Counted from the first letter of the stretch, positions 42,805-53,001 are shown. The stretch is 64,000 nucleotides of DNA from Burkholderiales bacterium (GCA_016213205.1 JACRAZ010000027.1:62001-126000); one strand, 5' to 3'. Made by a program: numbers and translations. The notes: generated by a model not told the origin, from the letters alone.

Positions 42805-42830
42805 GGAATGAACCGCAGCGCTACGCGTCT
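42805..42830 (+). promoter_or_regulatory. ECF-type promoter candidate for the sigma/anti-sigma operon
   Basis: GGAAT (42805-42809) and CGTCT (42826-42830) with a 16-bp spacer, the classic form of an ECF sigma -35/-10 pair. Transcription would start within a few bases of the ATG at 42841, so the message would be nearly leaderless. The same pair is found before the DsrE gene (41970-41996). Confidence 0.6.
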
Positions 42831-42840
42831 ATGCTTCCAT

Positions 42841-43389
42841 ATGGGCTTGCTGTCCTTCCTTGGCCACCAGCCGCCGCTGGGTGAGCGGCTCGCCGCCAAC
42901 CGCGCGGCGCTGTACCGCTTGGCCGTGATGTGGTGCCATGATCGCGCCCTGGCCGATGACTTGGCCCAGGAGGCGCTGACCAAGGCGTTGGCGCGGTCGG
43001 CACAGTTGCGCGACCCCGATAAGCTGCGCCCGTGGCTTTACGGCATTCTCGTGAACTGCTGGCGCGACCACCTGCGCGCCAGCCGCCCGACCCAGGACAT
43101 CGATGCCATCGAGGAAGACTTGCTGGTGGAATCGGTCACTCCCGAACTGGTATGCAGCCAGCGGCAACTTGCCGCCTGCGTGCGCAGCGCGGTCGCCAGC
43201 CTGCCGGTTGGTCAGCGCGAGGTACTCGGTCTGGTCGACTTGGAGGGTTGCAGTTATGCCGATGTGGCCCAGATCCTGTCGTTGCCAATCGGGACGGTGA
43301 TGAGCCGGCTGTGCCGGGCACGCGCCGCATTGCGCGAGAAACTTGCCGAGGTGGAACCGGAGCGCACACGGCTCAGGAGCATCAAGTGA
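42841..43389 (+). CDS. ECF-type RNA polymerase sigma factor
   Basis: A 182-residue sigma-70-family protein. Region 2 is LYRLAVMWCHDRALADDLAQ and EALTKALARSAQL (residues 25-57). Region 4 is LPVGQREVLGLVDLEGCSYA and DVAQILSLPIGTVMSRLCRA (residues 122-163). It would direct RNA polymerase to GGAAT/CGTCT-type promoters such as its own. There is no clear ribosome site before the ATG, which fits a near-leaderless transcript from the candidate promoter. Its stop overlaps the anti-sigma start as GTGA, the typical co-translation of sigma and anti-sigma. Confidence 0.9.
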   Translation: MGLLSFLGHQPPLGERLAANRAALYRLAVMWCHDRALADDLAQEALTKALARSAQLRDPDKLRPWLYGILVNCWRDHLRASRPTQDIDAIEEDLLVESVTPELVCSQRQLAACVRSAVASLPVGQREVLGLVDLEGCSYADVAQILSLPIGTVMSRLCRARAALREKLAEVEPERTRLRSIK

Positions 43390-44114
43390 CAACGAACGAA
43401 ATCTCCGAGGAAACCCTCAGTGCGCTCGTCGACGGCGAGTTGCTGCCCGCCGATGCCGCACCCCTGCTGACGCGCATGCGGCAGGATGCCGTGCTGCGCG
43501 AGCGCGTGGCCCAGTTGTGGCTGCACAAGAGTCTGCTGACCCAGGCCTACCGCCGGCTGCCCGTGCCCGCTGACCGGGTACGTCGCGCGGGTCCGGCGCC
43601 TACCCACCGCAGGCATGCCGCCGCAGCAGCGCTGGCCGTGGCCGTGGCCGTCTTGTGCGGGTCCGTGATGGGTTGGGAAGCCAATGAAGTGCGATTGACC
43701 ATGACCGGAACCGAGGCGCGTGGCGTTACGCCCGCACCAGCGAGCGCCGACGCCTCGCGAATCGTGCTGCACCTGAACTCGGAGTCACCCCAGGATGCGG
43801 TGGCGACGCTGACGCGGGCCGAATCCTTGCTCGAAGCGGCGCGCGTCGGCGGACGCCTAGTGCTGGTAGAGATCGTGGCGAACAGCGGAGGCCTGGATCT
43901 GCTTCGCGCCGACGTCTCCACCCAGGCGCCTCGCATTGCCCGGCTGCGCGCCGCTTATCCAGAATTGTCTCTGGTGGCCTGCGGGCAGAGTGCCGAACGC
44001 TTGCGAGAGCGTGGCATCGCTCTGCAGTTGCTGCCTGGCGCATCGCTGGCCAGTTCGGCCTTGGACCAGATCGTCCTGCGCATGCGGCAGGGCTGGACCT
44101 ACGTGAAGATCTGA
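43386..44114 (+). CDS. Membrane anti-sigma factor with a periplasmic DsrE-like domain
   Basis: A 242-residue protein starting at GTG. Residues 1-55 (EISEETLSALVDGELLPADA, MRQDAVLRERVAQLWLHKSL) resemble the cytoplasmic sigma-binding domain of RseA-type anti-sigma factors. One membrane segment is at about 78-96 (AAALAVAVAVLCGSVMGW). Residues 121-242 look like a DsrE fold: RIVLHLNSESPQDAVATLTR, VLVEIVANSGGLDLLRADVS, LSLVACGQSAERLRERGIAL and VLRMRQGWTYVKI. The Cys in VACGQS aligns with the ACENTM Cys of the exported DsrE protein at 41479. A redox or sulfur-sensing DsrE domain wired to sigma release is the inference. Confidence 0.75.
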   Translation: MTTNEISEETLSALVDGELLPADAAPLLTRMRQDAVLRERVAQLWLHKSLLTQAYRRLPVPADRVRRAGPAPTHRRHAAAAALAVAVAVLCGSVMGWEANEVRLTMTGTEARGVTPAPASADASRIVLHLNSESPQDAVATLTRAESLLEAARVGGRLVLVEIVANSGGLDLLRADVSTQAPRIARLRAAYPELSLVACGQSAERLRERGIALQLLPGASLASSALDQIVLRMRQGWTYVKI

Positions 44115-44964
44115 TCACGCGCAGTGTTCGTGCCCCTGCGAACCACAACGACCTCGACGAAGCCGTGGGCGGGCCCTCCTGCCCAGCCGCCGCAAGAGGG
44201 TCGTGCCTCGTCAGCTCTTGACGCCTTTTCGCCTCAAGTCTTCGGCTTGGTTGCCGCAATTCATCGATAAGCGCAGACATCGTGCCGGCGCTGCAAACCA
44301 CCGACGACAAACGAATCATGCGCAAGTCGCTTCACGCCCCACTGATTGCCGCGATCACGTTTGTCGCACTGGCCGGCCCGATCGCGAGTCCAGCGGCAAC
44401 TTTCGAGGCCGTGTCGCCGCCGCGGACAGCCTCAAGAACCAGGCCGTGTCGCTGGTCGAGGCGGCGTCGATCTTCAAGGTGATCGGGACCGATGTCACGC
44501 CGCACCCTGAGGACACATCGAACATCGACCGCCAGTGCGACTCCGCCAGACCGTGATTCAGGCCGTCGCCGCCGCGAGGGTGCTGCCCGGACCGTTTGAT
44601 CGCCGGCGACCGACTTCGATGCACGCGGTCCCGCTCACGACGAAGGTCCAGGCTGCGGGTGCGACGGATTGGGCGAGTTTCCGATTCAGCATTCCCATCG
44701 GCCGGCTTTGGATGGCGAGGCGATCCGCGCGCAAGCTATCGAATCGCCATCGCGCGAGACCGGCGCAGGTTCTCCGTGCGGAACAGCGAGCGCGGATGCT
44801 GCGCGGCGCGCAGCAAGTGGAAGACCCCTACACCTCATTGCACGGCTCCTGGCACCGCGACTTGCGTGTAACGCTGTGCCGACCGCTGTGCGGTCGTGCG
44901 CACTTCGTGCGGCACGCAGCACTCCCAGGGCTGAAATAATCCGAATACATGCGGAGGGTCTGCC
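44115..44964. other. 850-nt stretch without a recognisable gene
   Basis: Several short open frames occur on both strands, but none shows a family. One (44319 on) begins with a signal-peptide-like run (MRKSLHAPLIAAITFVALAG) and loses coding character after about 30 codons, so it may be a decayed exported protein. The 44535-44939 frame is open but arginine-rich and overlaps equally open frames. I see no terminator, repeat or RNA structure that I can support. Confidence 0.4.
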
Positions 44965-45789
44965 ATGCATTGGATGATTCGGTCACTACTCCTCGTTGCA
45001 TCGCTGTCAGGCATGGCGCCCGCAGCCGCGCAGGCCACCAACGAACTGATCCTCGGCGTGAGCGAGGGTACCTCCGGGGGCCTGGACCATGCCCGGGTGA
45101 TCGCCAAGTACGGCGGCCTCGCCGAAGCGATCGGACGGGCTGCCAAGCGCAAAGTGCAGGTCGTCTTCGTGCGCGAATTCGCTTCACTTGACGAAGGCAT
45201 CCGCAGTGGCCGCTTCGACCTGATCATGGCTAGGCCGAGCGATTACCCGGCGCGCGCCATGCGCGATCACGGTTACCAGTTCGTCGCCAGCGCCAAGCCG
45301 GACGGCCAGTGCCTGATCATCACGGCCAAGGACTCGCCTCTGCAGACCCTCGAACAGGCGCGCGGCGCGCGCTGGGTGCTGCCGGAGCAGGTGTCCTACA
45401 TGTCGAAGTTCTGCACTGCTGAACTGCGTGATCGCGGCATCCACGTCACCACCGAGAAGGTGCAATTCGTGCGCGAGCAAGGCGCCGTCCCCTTCTACCT
45501 GGACAATAGGTTCGCTGACGTGGGTGGCATCGCATCCTACTCGGGACCCGCCAAGTCGCTAGAGAAAACCGGCCACCGCATCCTCCACAAGAGTGGCATC
45601 CAGCCGTACTTCCCCATGGTTGCCGGCAAGCGCGTGACCGCCGAGCAGGTACGCGCAGTACAGGCAGAGCTCAACACGTTGCCACAGACGGAGACCGGAA
45701 GAGATGTCCTCAAGTCGGTCGGCATCCACGCTTTCGACACGGGAAGCGGCGAACAGATGCGCAGCCTGCTCGACTGGATCGAGCGCTGA
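44965..45789 (+). CDS. PhnD-like periplasmic phosphate/phosphonate-type binding protein (orphan)
   Basis: A 274-residue protein with a signal peptide (MHWMIRSLLLVASLSGMAPA, cleavage around residue 24) and a periplasmic-binding-protein type II fold. LILGVSEGTSGGLDHARVIA, IRSGRFDLIMARPSDYPARA, LEQARGARWVLPEQVSYMSK and VPFYLDNRFADVGGIASY resemble PhnD/PtxB-like receptors. No permease or ATPase gene is adjacent. It could serve a remote transporter or a sensor; orphan PhnD-like proteins are common in betaproteobacteria. A purine-rich patch (GCGGAGGGTC) precedes the ATG. Confidence 0.8.
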   Translation: MHWMIRSLLLVASLSGMAPAAAQATNELILGVSEGTSGGLDHARVIAKYGGLAEAIGRAAKRKVQVVFVREFASLDEGIRSGRFDLIMARPSDYPARAMRDHGYQFVASAKPDGQCLIITAKDSPLQTLEQARGARWVLPEQVSYMSKFCTAELRDRGIHVTTEKVQFVREQGAVPFYLDNRFADVGGIASYSGPAKSLEKTGHRILHKSGIQPYFPMVAGKRVTAEQVRAVQAELNTLPQTETGRDVLKSVGIHAFDTGSGEQMRSLLDWIER

Positions 45790-45996
45790 GACTCGGGCGT
45801 GGACAACGTTGCGGTTTCGACGAACCCAGGGGCATGACCGCCTCGGGATCATGCGCAGGCTGAGTTTCCCCAGGCACTCCAGCATCAGAGCTGGGTTGTC
45901 GAACATGTCGGCACGTGATTAGCGACCAACCTGAACTGGCGCACGCGGTGAGCCACCGAGGGTAGAAGATGGATTCACCGCCACAGGAGGTGAATC

Positions 45997-46630
45997 ATGA
46001 AGACGAACCGAGTGCAGTTTCGGCCTGGACTTTCGATGGCCGAATTCATGGAGAGGTACCCCAGTAACGAGGAGTGCGAGGCAGTGCTGATCGAGTCGCG
46101 CTGGCCGTGTGGCATTGCCTGTCCGGCGTGGGGTCGCGGCCAGAACAGCATGTTTCGCCGCGAGGGCCGGTTGTACGTCCAGTGACCCGCCTGCCGCCAC
46201 CAATGCAGCGTGATCAGCGGCACGATCTTCGAGTCAACAGGCTGGGGCTGTCGCTCAGGTCCCTGGCCATGCACCTGCTGAGTCAGTCCAAGAACAACAT
46301 CGCCGCGCTCGAGCTGATGCGTCACCCGGGTGTTTGCTACAAGACCGCTTGGCTACGTCAAGTACAAGCTCATGAACATCATGCGCGTGCGGCAGGAGTA
46401 CCTCCAACTCGACGGTCGGGTGGAACGGTGGAACTCGACGACGCCTACCTGGGCGGCGAGCGCTCGGGCGGCAAGGCCGGGCGGGGTTTGGAGAACAAGG
46501 CGCCGTTCGTCGCCGCGGTGCAGACCACGCCGGACGGCCAGGCTCAGTTCGTTTGCTCGCGCCATCAGCCGTTCACACGCGAGGAGGTGGCGGTGTTTGC
46601 CGAGCACTCGATCGTCCCGTCGACCGCTGA
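45997..46630 (+). pseudogene. IS1595-type transposase remnant
   Basis: Frame-broken pieces of an IS1595-family transposase occur in order: FRPGLSMAEFMERYPSNEEC, IESRWPCGIACPAWGRGQNS and FRREGRLYVQ (N-terminal zinc-ribbon domain, with the second CxxC damaged); then LAMHLLSQSKNNIAALELMR, YLQLDGRVE, DDAYLGGERSGGKAGRGLEN, VAAVQTTPDGQAQF and QPFTREEVAVFAEHSIVPS. Several frameshifts are present, and the C-terminal part is missing after about 46630. Terminal inverted repeats were not found. It lies just upstream of the cobalamin riboswitch. Confidence 0.78.
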
Positions 46631-46850
46631 AAGACGCTTCCTTCTCCACTCGTCGAGAAGGAGGCCACATAGCTCGTCTGTCCTGTGTTCGGCCAACCAG
46701 ACCTCTCTCATCGTTCGCTCAAGGTTTCGCGGAAGAGCTTTCACGACGGGGGGTACAAGCCCAAGGATTTGCTAGAACCTAAGTCTCGACACCAACGGCC
46801 AGCCTGAGCAACGTGAAGGAGCACCAAGTCACACGGTGTATCATCTGTTG

Positions 46851-47089
46851 CGTTGGTGCTCGTCGAGGCGCTCCGCCAAGACAGTTCAACGGGAATCAGG
46901 GAGGTCGAGGTCGGACGGACCGACACCTAACCTGAGCTGCCCCCGCAACGGTAAGCGGACGGCAAGGCCAGATCGGCCTGCCGGCTCGTGACAACAGGCC
47001 ACTGGGATGCATCGCCGGTCAAAGGACCGGGCGATGACGACTGGGAAGGCGTCACGGGTAGTCTCCGTCAGCCCGGATACCGGCCAACG
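46851..47089 (+). promoter_or_regulatory. Cobalamin (adenosylcobalamin) riboswitch
   Basis: A 239-nt element with the conserved cobalamin-aptamer blocks in order: ACGGGAATCAGGG (about 46889), CTGAGCTGCCCCCGCAACGG (about 46931), CAGGCCACTGGG (about 46994), a GGGAAGG block and the B12 box GTCAGCCCGGATACCGGCC (47067-47085). A 6-bp P1 stem is visible: CGTTGG (46851-46856) pairs with CCAACG (47084-47089). It lies 84 nt upstream of btuB and presumably lowers btuB, and perhaps whole-operon, expression when adenosylcobalamin is plentiful. The gap to the start codon probably holds the expression platform. Confidence 0.93.
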
Positions 47090-47172
47090 AGGTGGCGAAC
47101 GGCTCAGGCGGTTCGCTGTAGGGCGCATGGCTGCGGGGAAGCGGCCGAGCGCGTTTGGTCCGTGTCTCCGTC

Positions 47173-49017
47173 ATGACTTCCTCGCCCTTCGGCTGCGCGC
47201 AGCGTGTCGCTGCCGCTCTCGTTCCCTTTGCCCTTTGCCCCGTTGCCATGGCCCAGTCGGCACCGCCGGCAGCGCTCGAACGGGTGGTCATCACCGCCAA
47301 CCGAACGCCGCAGCCGCTGCCCACGGTGCTGGCTGACCTCACCGTCATCGACCGCGACGAGATCGAGCGCGCAGGCGTTACCGGCTTGGCTGATCTGCTG
47401 GCGCGGCAGCCCGGCATCGAGATCACGCGCAACGGCGGCCCCGGCACCTCGACGAGCGTGTTCATCCGCGGCAGCGAAACGCGCCACACGGCCGTCTACA
47501 TCGACGGCGTCCGCGTGGACTCGCAATCCACCGGCGGCGCCGTGTGGGAGCAGATCCCGCTGGACCAGATCGAACGCATCGAGATCCTGCGCGGACCAGC
47601 CGCGGCCATCTATGGCTCGGACGCGGTCGCGGGCGTGGTCCAGCTCTTCACCAAGCGCGGCCAGGGGCCTGCCCGCCCGGCGGCCTCGCTGACCGCCGGC
47701 TCGTACAACACGGTGCAAGGCCAGGCCGGCATCAGCGGCTCGACCGATGCACTGAACTACTCGCTGTCGACGGCCCATGGCCGCAGCGACGGCTTCGACG
47801 CGACGAAGCCCGGCGCCTTCGGGCACAACCCTGACAAGGACGGCTGGGAGCGAAGTTCGGTACAGGGACGCGTCGGCTATCAGATCAACAACGAACACCG
47901 TGTCGATGCCTCGTTGCTGGCCAGTAACCTGGAGTCGGGTTACGACGGCTCGGCCACCACCGACGACCAGAACCACCACACGCTGCGCACAGGCAATGCC
48001 GCCTGGCAAGGCCGCTGGAACGCCGATGCGGCGACCCGCCTGCAAGTCGGTCAGACCCGCAGCACCTACGAGACCAAGCCAAGTTTCTATCGCACCGAGA
48101 CCACGCTGAACGACTACACCTTGCTGCACGAGCAGAAGGTCGGCGGCAATGTGTTCACCGGCACGCTGGAGCGTCGTGAGGACAAGCTCTTCAACCCCGC
48201 AACCGCGTTCGGCGCGGCTTTCGGCGGCAAGCGCCACCAGGACGCGATCGGCCTGGGCTGGCGCGGCGACTTCGGCGACCACGGCCTGCAGGCCCATGTA
48301 CGCCGCGATGACGACAGCGAGTTCGGCGGCAAGAGCACCGGCAGCCTCGCCTGGGGCTGGAAGTTCCTGCCCGACTGGCGCGTAACGGCCGCGGCCGCCA
48401 CGTCCTTCCGCGCGCCGACCCTGTACCAGCGCTTCAGCGAGTACGGCGTGGCCAGCCTCGTGCCCGAGTCCGGTCGCAATGTCGAACTGGGCTTGCGTTG
48501 GGCTGCCGCGGGCAGCGAAGCGAGCCTGACGGCGTGGCGCAACAAGGTCACCAACCTGATTGCATTCGGGCCGCCGGGCGCTTGCGTGAGCACCTTCGGC
48601 TGCTACGAGAACGTCGGGCGCGCACAGCTGGAAGGCGTGACGCTCGCCGGCCGCACCGCACTGGGCGGCGTCGTGTTGCGCGGTTCGCTGGACTGGCATG
48701 ACCCGCGCAACCTCGACACCGACAAGGTGCTGCGGCGCCGCGCCAAGCGGCTGGCGAGCTTCGGCGCAGAAACGGTGCTGGCAGGCTGGACGGTGGGCGC
48801 GGAAGTGCAGGCTGCGGGCCTGCGCTACGAAAACACCGCCAACACGCAGGTGCTCGGCGGCTACGGCCTCTTGAACCTCTACGTCAGCAAGCAGCTGATG
48901 AAGGGGCTGTCGCTGGACGGGCGCATCGACAACCTCGGCGACAAGTCCTACGAACTGGCGCGCAACTACGCGACCGCCAGCCGCAACGGCCAGGTCTCGC
49001 TGCGTTGGTCGCTCTGA
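47173..49017 (+). CDS. btuB: TonB-dependent cobalamin receptor BtuB
   Basis: A 614-residue outer-membrane receptor. The signal peptide spans about residues 1-29, ending PVAMAQSAPP. A TonB-box-like ERVVITANRT follows, then the plug domain (SVFIRGSETRHTAVYIDGVR, LDQIERIEILRGPAAAIYGS, DAVAGVVQLFTKRG) and a 22-strand-type barrel ending VSLRWSL. It binds cobalamin at the cell surface and passes it to BtuF. The ATG at 47173 is preferred over a TTG 18 nt upstream. It lies 84 nt after the riboswitch, which identifies the ligand. It is the first gene of the cobalamin operon. Confidence 0.95.
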   Translation: MTSSPFGCAQRVAAALVPFALCPVAMAQSAPPAALERVVITANRTPQPLPTVLADLTVIDRDEIERAGVTGLADLLARQPGIEITRNGGPGTSTSVFIRGSETRHTAVYIDGVRVDSQSTGGAVWEQIPLDQIERIEILRGPAAAIYGSDAVAGVVQLFTKRGQGPARPAASLTAGSYNTVQGQAGISGSTDALNYSLSTAHGRSDGFDATKPGAFGHNPDKDGWERSSVQGRVGYQINNEHRVDASLLASNLESGYDGSATTDDQNHHTLRTGNAAWQGRWNADAATRLQVGQTRSTYETKPSFYRTETTLNDYTLLHEQKVGGNVFTGTLERREDKLFNPATAFGAAFGGKRHQDAIGLGWRGDFGDHGLQAHVRRDDDSEFGGKSTGSLAWGWKFLPDWRVTAAAATSFRAPTLYQRFSEYGVASLVPESGRNVELGLRWAAAGSEASLTAWRNKVTNLIAFGPPGACVSTFGCYENVGRAQLEGVTLAGRTALGGVVLRGSLDWHDPRNLDTDKVLRRRAKRLASFGAETVLAGWTVGAEVQAAGLRYENTANTQVLGGYGLLNLYVSKQLMKGLSLDGRIDNLGDKSYELARNYATASRNGQVSLRWSL

Positions 49018-49065
49018 TCCGTCGCGCCCCGCCCCCCCCGGCTGACCACCTTGTGAGCTGTTGCC

Positions 49066-50420
<1,355 letters not shown>

Positions 50421-50424
<4 letters not shown>

Positions 50425-51002
50425 CGCAGGCACGACATGAACTGATCCTGGGCGGCGCCAAGAGCGGCAAGTCGCGCACCGCGGAAAGCCGTGCCGCCAG
50501 ATGGCTGGGCGAAGGCGGCAACCGGCGCGCGGCGCTGGTAGCCACGGCGCTGCGCGGCAAGGTCACCGGCGACGCGGAGATGGACCGGCGCATCGCGAGG
50601 CATCGCGAGGACCGTGCGACCCGCGTCCCGCAACTGCAGACCGTCGAAGCGGCGGATGCCCTCGGCGGCACCCTGCAGGGTCTGTCGGACCCGCAACTCC
50701 TCATCGTGGTCGACTGCTTGACGCTTTGGCTGACCCAGATCCTGATGCCGCCGCCCGGACGGGTCGCGTCAGCCGCGCTCTGGCACCAGGAGCGGGAGGC
50801 CTTGCTGTCGGCCCTGCGCGAGAGCGCCTCTCCCATCGTGCTGGTGTCCAACGAGATCGGCCTGGGGGTACTGCCGATGTCGCGCGAGGCGCGCGACTTC
50901 ATCGACACGCTGGGTCTGCTGCACCAGGCCGTGGCCGGGCTCTGCGGCCGCGTGACCTTGATGGTGGCCGGCTGTGAACTGAGCGTGAAGGACGAAACTT
51001 GA
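50421..51002 (+). CDS. cobU: Adenosylcobinamide kinase / adenosylcobinamide-phosphate guanylyltransferase
   Basis: A 193-residue bifunctional enzyme that phosphorylates adenosylcobinamide and attaches GMP. It has the P-loop ILGGAKSGKSRTAESRAA (near residue 10), the guanylylated-His segment MDRRIARHREDRATR (near residue 55), LLIVVDCLTLWLTQIL and VSNEIGLGVLPMSREARDFI. It is 4-nt-overlapped (ATGA) with cobB. Its presence allows salvage of cobinamides as well as late synthesis. Confidence 0.95.
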
Positions 51003-51943
51003 TCCGCACTGAACCGCCCATTCGGTCCTCCACACGGTCCATCGGGAAGACGCCGCAGCCTCGCGCCGTGTTGCGTTTGCTGCTGTGGCTGCACTTGGCG
51101 TTGGTTCCCTCATGGACAGCGGCTCAGCCCATTCAGATTCGAGACGACCGCGGCACCGAGCACCGCCTCGCCGCGCCGCCACAGCGCATCGTGACCATGC
51201 TGCCGTCGCTCACCGAGACCGCCTGGGTGCTGGGCGTCGATTCGCGGCTGGTGGGCGTGGACCGGTACTCGAACTGGCCGGCCGAGATCGTGAAACTGCC
51301 GCACCTGGGCGGCCTGGACGATGCGCAGATCGAGGCCATCGCGGCGCTCAAGCCCGACCTCATCCTGGCCTCCACCTCGTCGCGTGCGATGGAGCGGCTC
51401 GAAGCGCTCGGCTTCACCGTCGTGCGTCTGAAGTCGGAGAGCCACGCCGACGTGCGCCGCACGCTCGACCTCGTCGCCCGCCTGCTCGGCAACCCCGACG
51501 AAGGGGCCCGGGTGTGGGCGCGCCTGGCGCGCGAGATCGATGCCGCGGCGGGTCGGGTACCGGCCTCGCTGCGCGGGCGGCGCGTCTACTTCGAGATCGG
51601 CGGCGGCCCCTATGCCGCCGGCACTACCTCGTTCATCGGCGAGACCCTGGCGCGGTTGGGGCTGGCGAACATCGCGCCGCCGGACCTCGGTCCCTTCCCG
51701 AAGCTGAACCCCGAGTACGTTGTGCGCGCCAAGCCCGACCTGATCATGGGCGTGCAGCGCGAGCAGTCGGCCTTGATGGCACGCCCCGGCTGGAATGCCC
51801 TGGCTGCCGTGCGTGAGCGGCGCTTGTGCGGCTTCGAGACGCCTCAGTACGAGATGCTGATCCGGCCCGGACCGCGCATGGGTGAAGCCGCCGGTCTGCT
51901 GGCGGACTGCCTGGCGCGGCTCGGGACGACGGCGACCCAATGA
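50999..51943 (+). CDS. btuF: Cobalamin-binding periplasmic protein BtuF
   Basis: A 314-residue cluster A-type binding protein. After a hydrophobic N-terminus (VLRLLLWLHLALVPSWTAAQ) it has IQIRDDRGTEHRLAAPPQRI and VTMLPSLTETAWVLGVDSRL, VGVDRYSNWP, LPHLGGLDDAQIEAIAALKP and DLILASTSSRAMERLEALG, typical of BtuF. The only upstream in-frame start that overlaps cobU is a TTG (50999-51001, TTGA overlap), so translation may begin there; a later start would cut into the signal peptide. It delivers cobalamin to BtuCD. Confidence 0.9.
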   Translation: MIRTEPPIRSSTRSIGKTPQPRAVLRLLLWLHLALVPSWTAAQPIQIRDDRGTEHRLAAPPQRIVTMLPSLTETAWVLGVDSRLVGVDRYSNWPAEIVKLPHLGGLDDAQIEAIAALKPDLILASTSSRAMERLEALGFTVVRLKSESHADVRRTLDLVARLLGNPDEGARVWARLAREIDAAAGRVPASLRGRRVYFEIGGGPYAAGTTSFIGETLARLGLANIAPPDLGPFPKLNPEYVVRAKPDLIMGVQREQSALMARPGWNALAAVRERRLCGFETPQYEMLIRPGPRMGEAAGLLADCLARLGTTATQ

Positions 51944-53001
51944 GCATGTCCTTTGTCTCGACGAACCAGCCGGCGTTCGACGCAGCGATGGGCGACGCAG
52001 AGGCACGCCGCCGGCTCGCGGCCGGGATCGCACTGGCCATCGTCGTGGGCCTCGCCTGCGGCCTGGCCACCGGCTCGACGGGCTTCGCGCCCAGGGACTT
52101 CTGGGCGGACCTCAACGGCAACGACGCCGCGCTCCTGCTCGGACAGATCCGCGCACCCCGGACGCTGGGTGCCGCGCTGGTGGGTGCGCTGCTAGGCCTG
52201 TCCGGCGCGATCGCGCAAGGCGTCTTCCGCAACCCGCTGGCCGACCCCTACCTTCTCGGCAGCGCGGCGGGCGCGGGGCTGGGGGTGGTGCTGGTGCTTG
52301 CCGCCGCCGCACTGGGCGGCGCCACCATCAGCCTAGCCACCGTGGCCTGGATCGAGCGCATAGGGATTGTCACCGCCGCGTTCGTCGGTGCGCTGGCGGG
52401 GGTGTCGCTCACGCTGACGCTGGCAAGCGGCGTCGTCCACACCCTGCGGCTGCTGCTGGCCGGCGTGGTGATCGGCGTGCTGCTGGGAGCCGTCAGCGAC
52501 CTCATCACGGTCGTCTCGCCGGACGCGCTGCGCGGCAAGCAGGCCTTCATGCTCGGCAGCACCGGCTTTCTCGGCTGGACAGCGCTGGCGCTGATGCTCG
52601 CCGGCCTGACGCTGCTGCTGGTGCTGGCACAGCGGCATGCCCGAGCGTTGGATGCGCTGACGCTCGGCGAGGACAGCGCCACCAGTCTCGGCCTGAACCT
52701 CGGGAAAGTGCGACTGGCCCTGGTGCTGATGCTCAGCCTCGGCACGGCGCTGGCGGTGTCGCAGGCCGGGCTGGTCGCCTTCGTCGGGCTGGTCGCCCCA
52801 CATCTTGTGCGGCGCCGCGCACCGGGCACGCACGCCTGGCTGCTGGTGGCCAGCGCCGGCATGGGCGCCGCAATCCTGCTGTGGGCCGACGTCATTTCGC
52901 GCGCTCTGATCGCCCCGGAAGAACTGCCCGTCGGGGTGGTCACCGCCGTGCTCGGCGGCAGCTATCTGGTCTGGCTGCTCAAGCAGAGGACCGCCTCATG
53001 A
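51940..53001 (+). CDS. btuC: Cobalamin ABC transporter permease BtuC
   Basis: A 353-residue inner-membrane protein of the FecCD/BtuC family with about ten hydrophobic segments. It contains QIRAPRTLGAALVGALLGLS, GAIAQGVFRNPLADPYLLGS and AAGAGLGVVLVL (the family hallmark). Further on are FMLGSTGFLGWTALALMLAG, GLVAFVGLVAPHLVRR and ELPVGVVTAVLGGSYLVWLL. ATGA overlaps join it to btuF and btuD. Confidence 0.95.
   Translation: MSMSFVSTNQPAFDAAMGDAEARRRLAAGIALAIVVGLACGLATGSTGFAPRDFWADLNGNDAALLLGQIRAPRTLGAALVGALLGLSGAIAQGVFRNPLADPYLLGSAAGAGLGVVLVLAAAALGGATISLATVAWIERIGIVTAAFVGALAGVSLTLTLASGVVHTLRLLLAGVVIGVLLGAVSDLITVVSPDALRGKQAFMLGSTGFLGWTALALMLAGLTLLLVLAQRHARALDALTLGEDSATSLGLNLGKVRLALVLMLSLGTALAVSQAGLVAFVGLVAPHLVRRRAPGTHAWLLVASAGMGAAILLWADVISRALIAPEELPVGVVTAVLGGSYLVWLLKQRTAS

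Noticed and set aside
44535-44939. A 134-codon plus-strand ORF in the gap before the PhnD-like gene
   Set aside because: Overlapping frames are equally open, composition is Arg/Ala-rich and no motif is visible.
46631-46850. A second insertion-sequence fragment (frame with SLKVSRKSFHDGGYKPKDLL)
   Set aside because: The peptide is suggestive but too short, and I cannot place it in any family.
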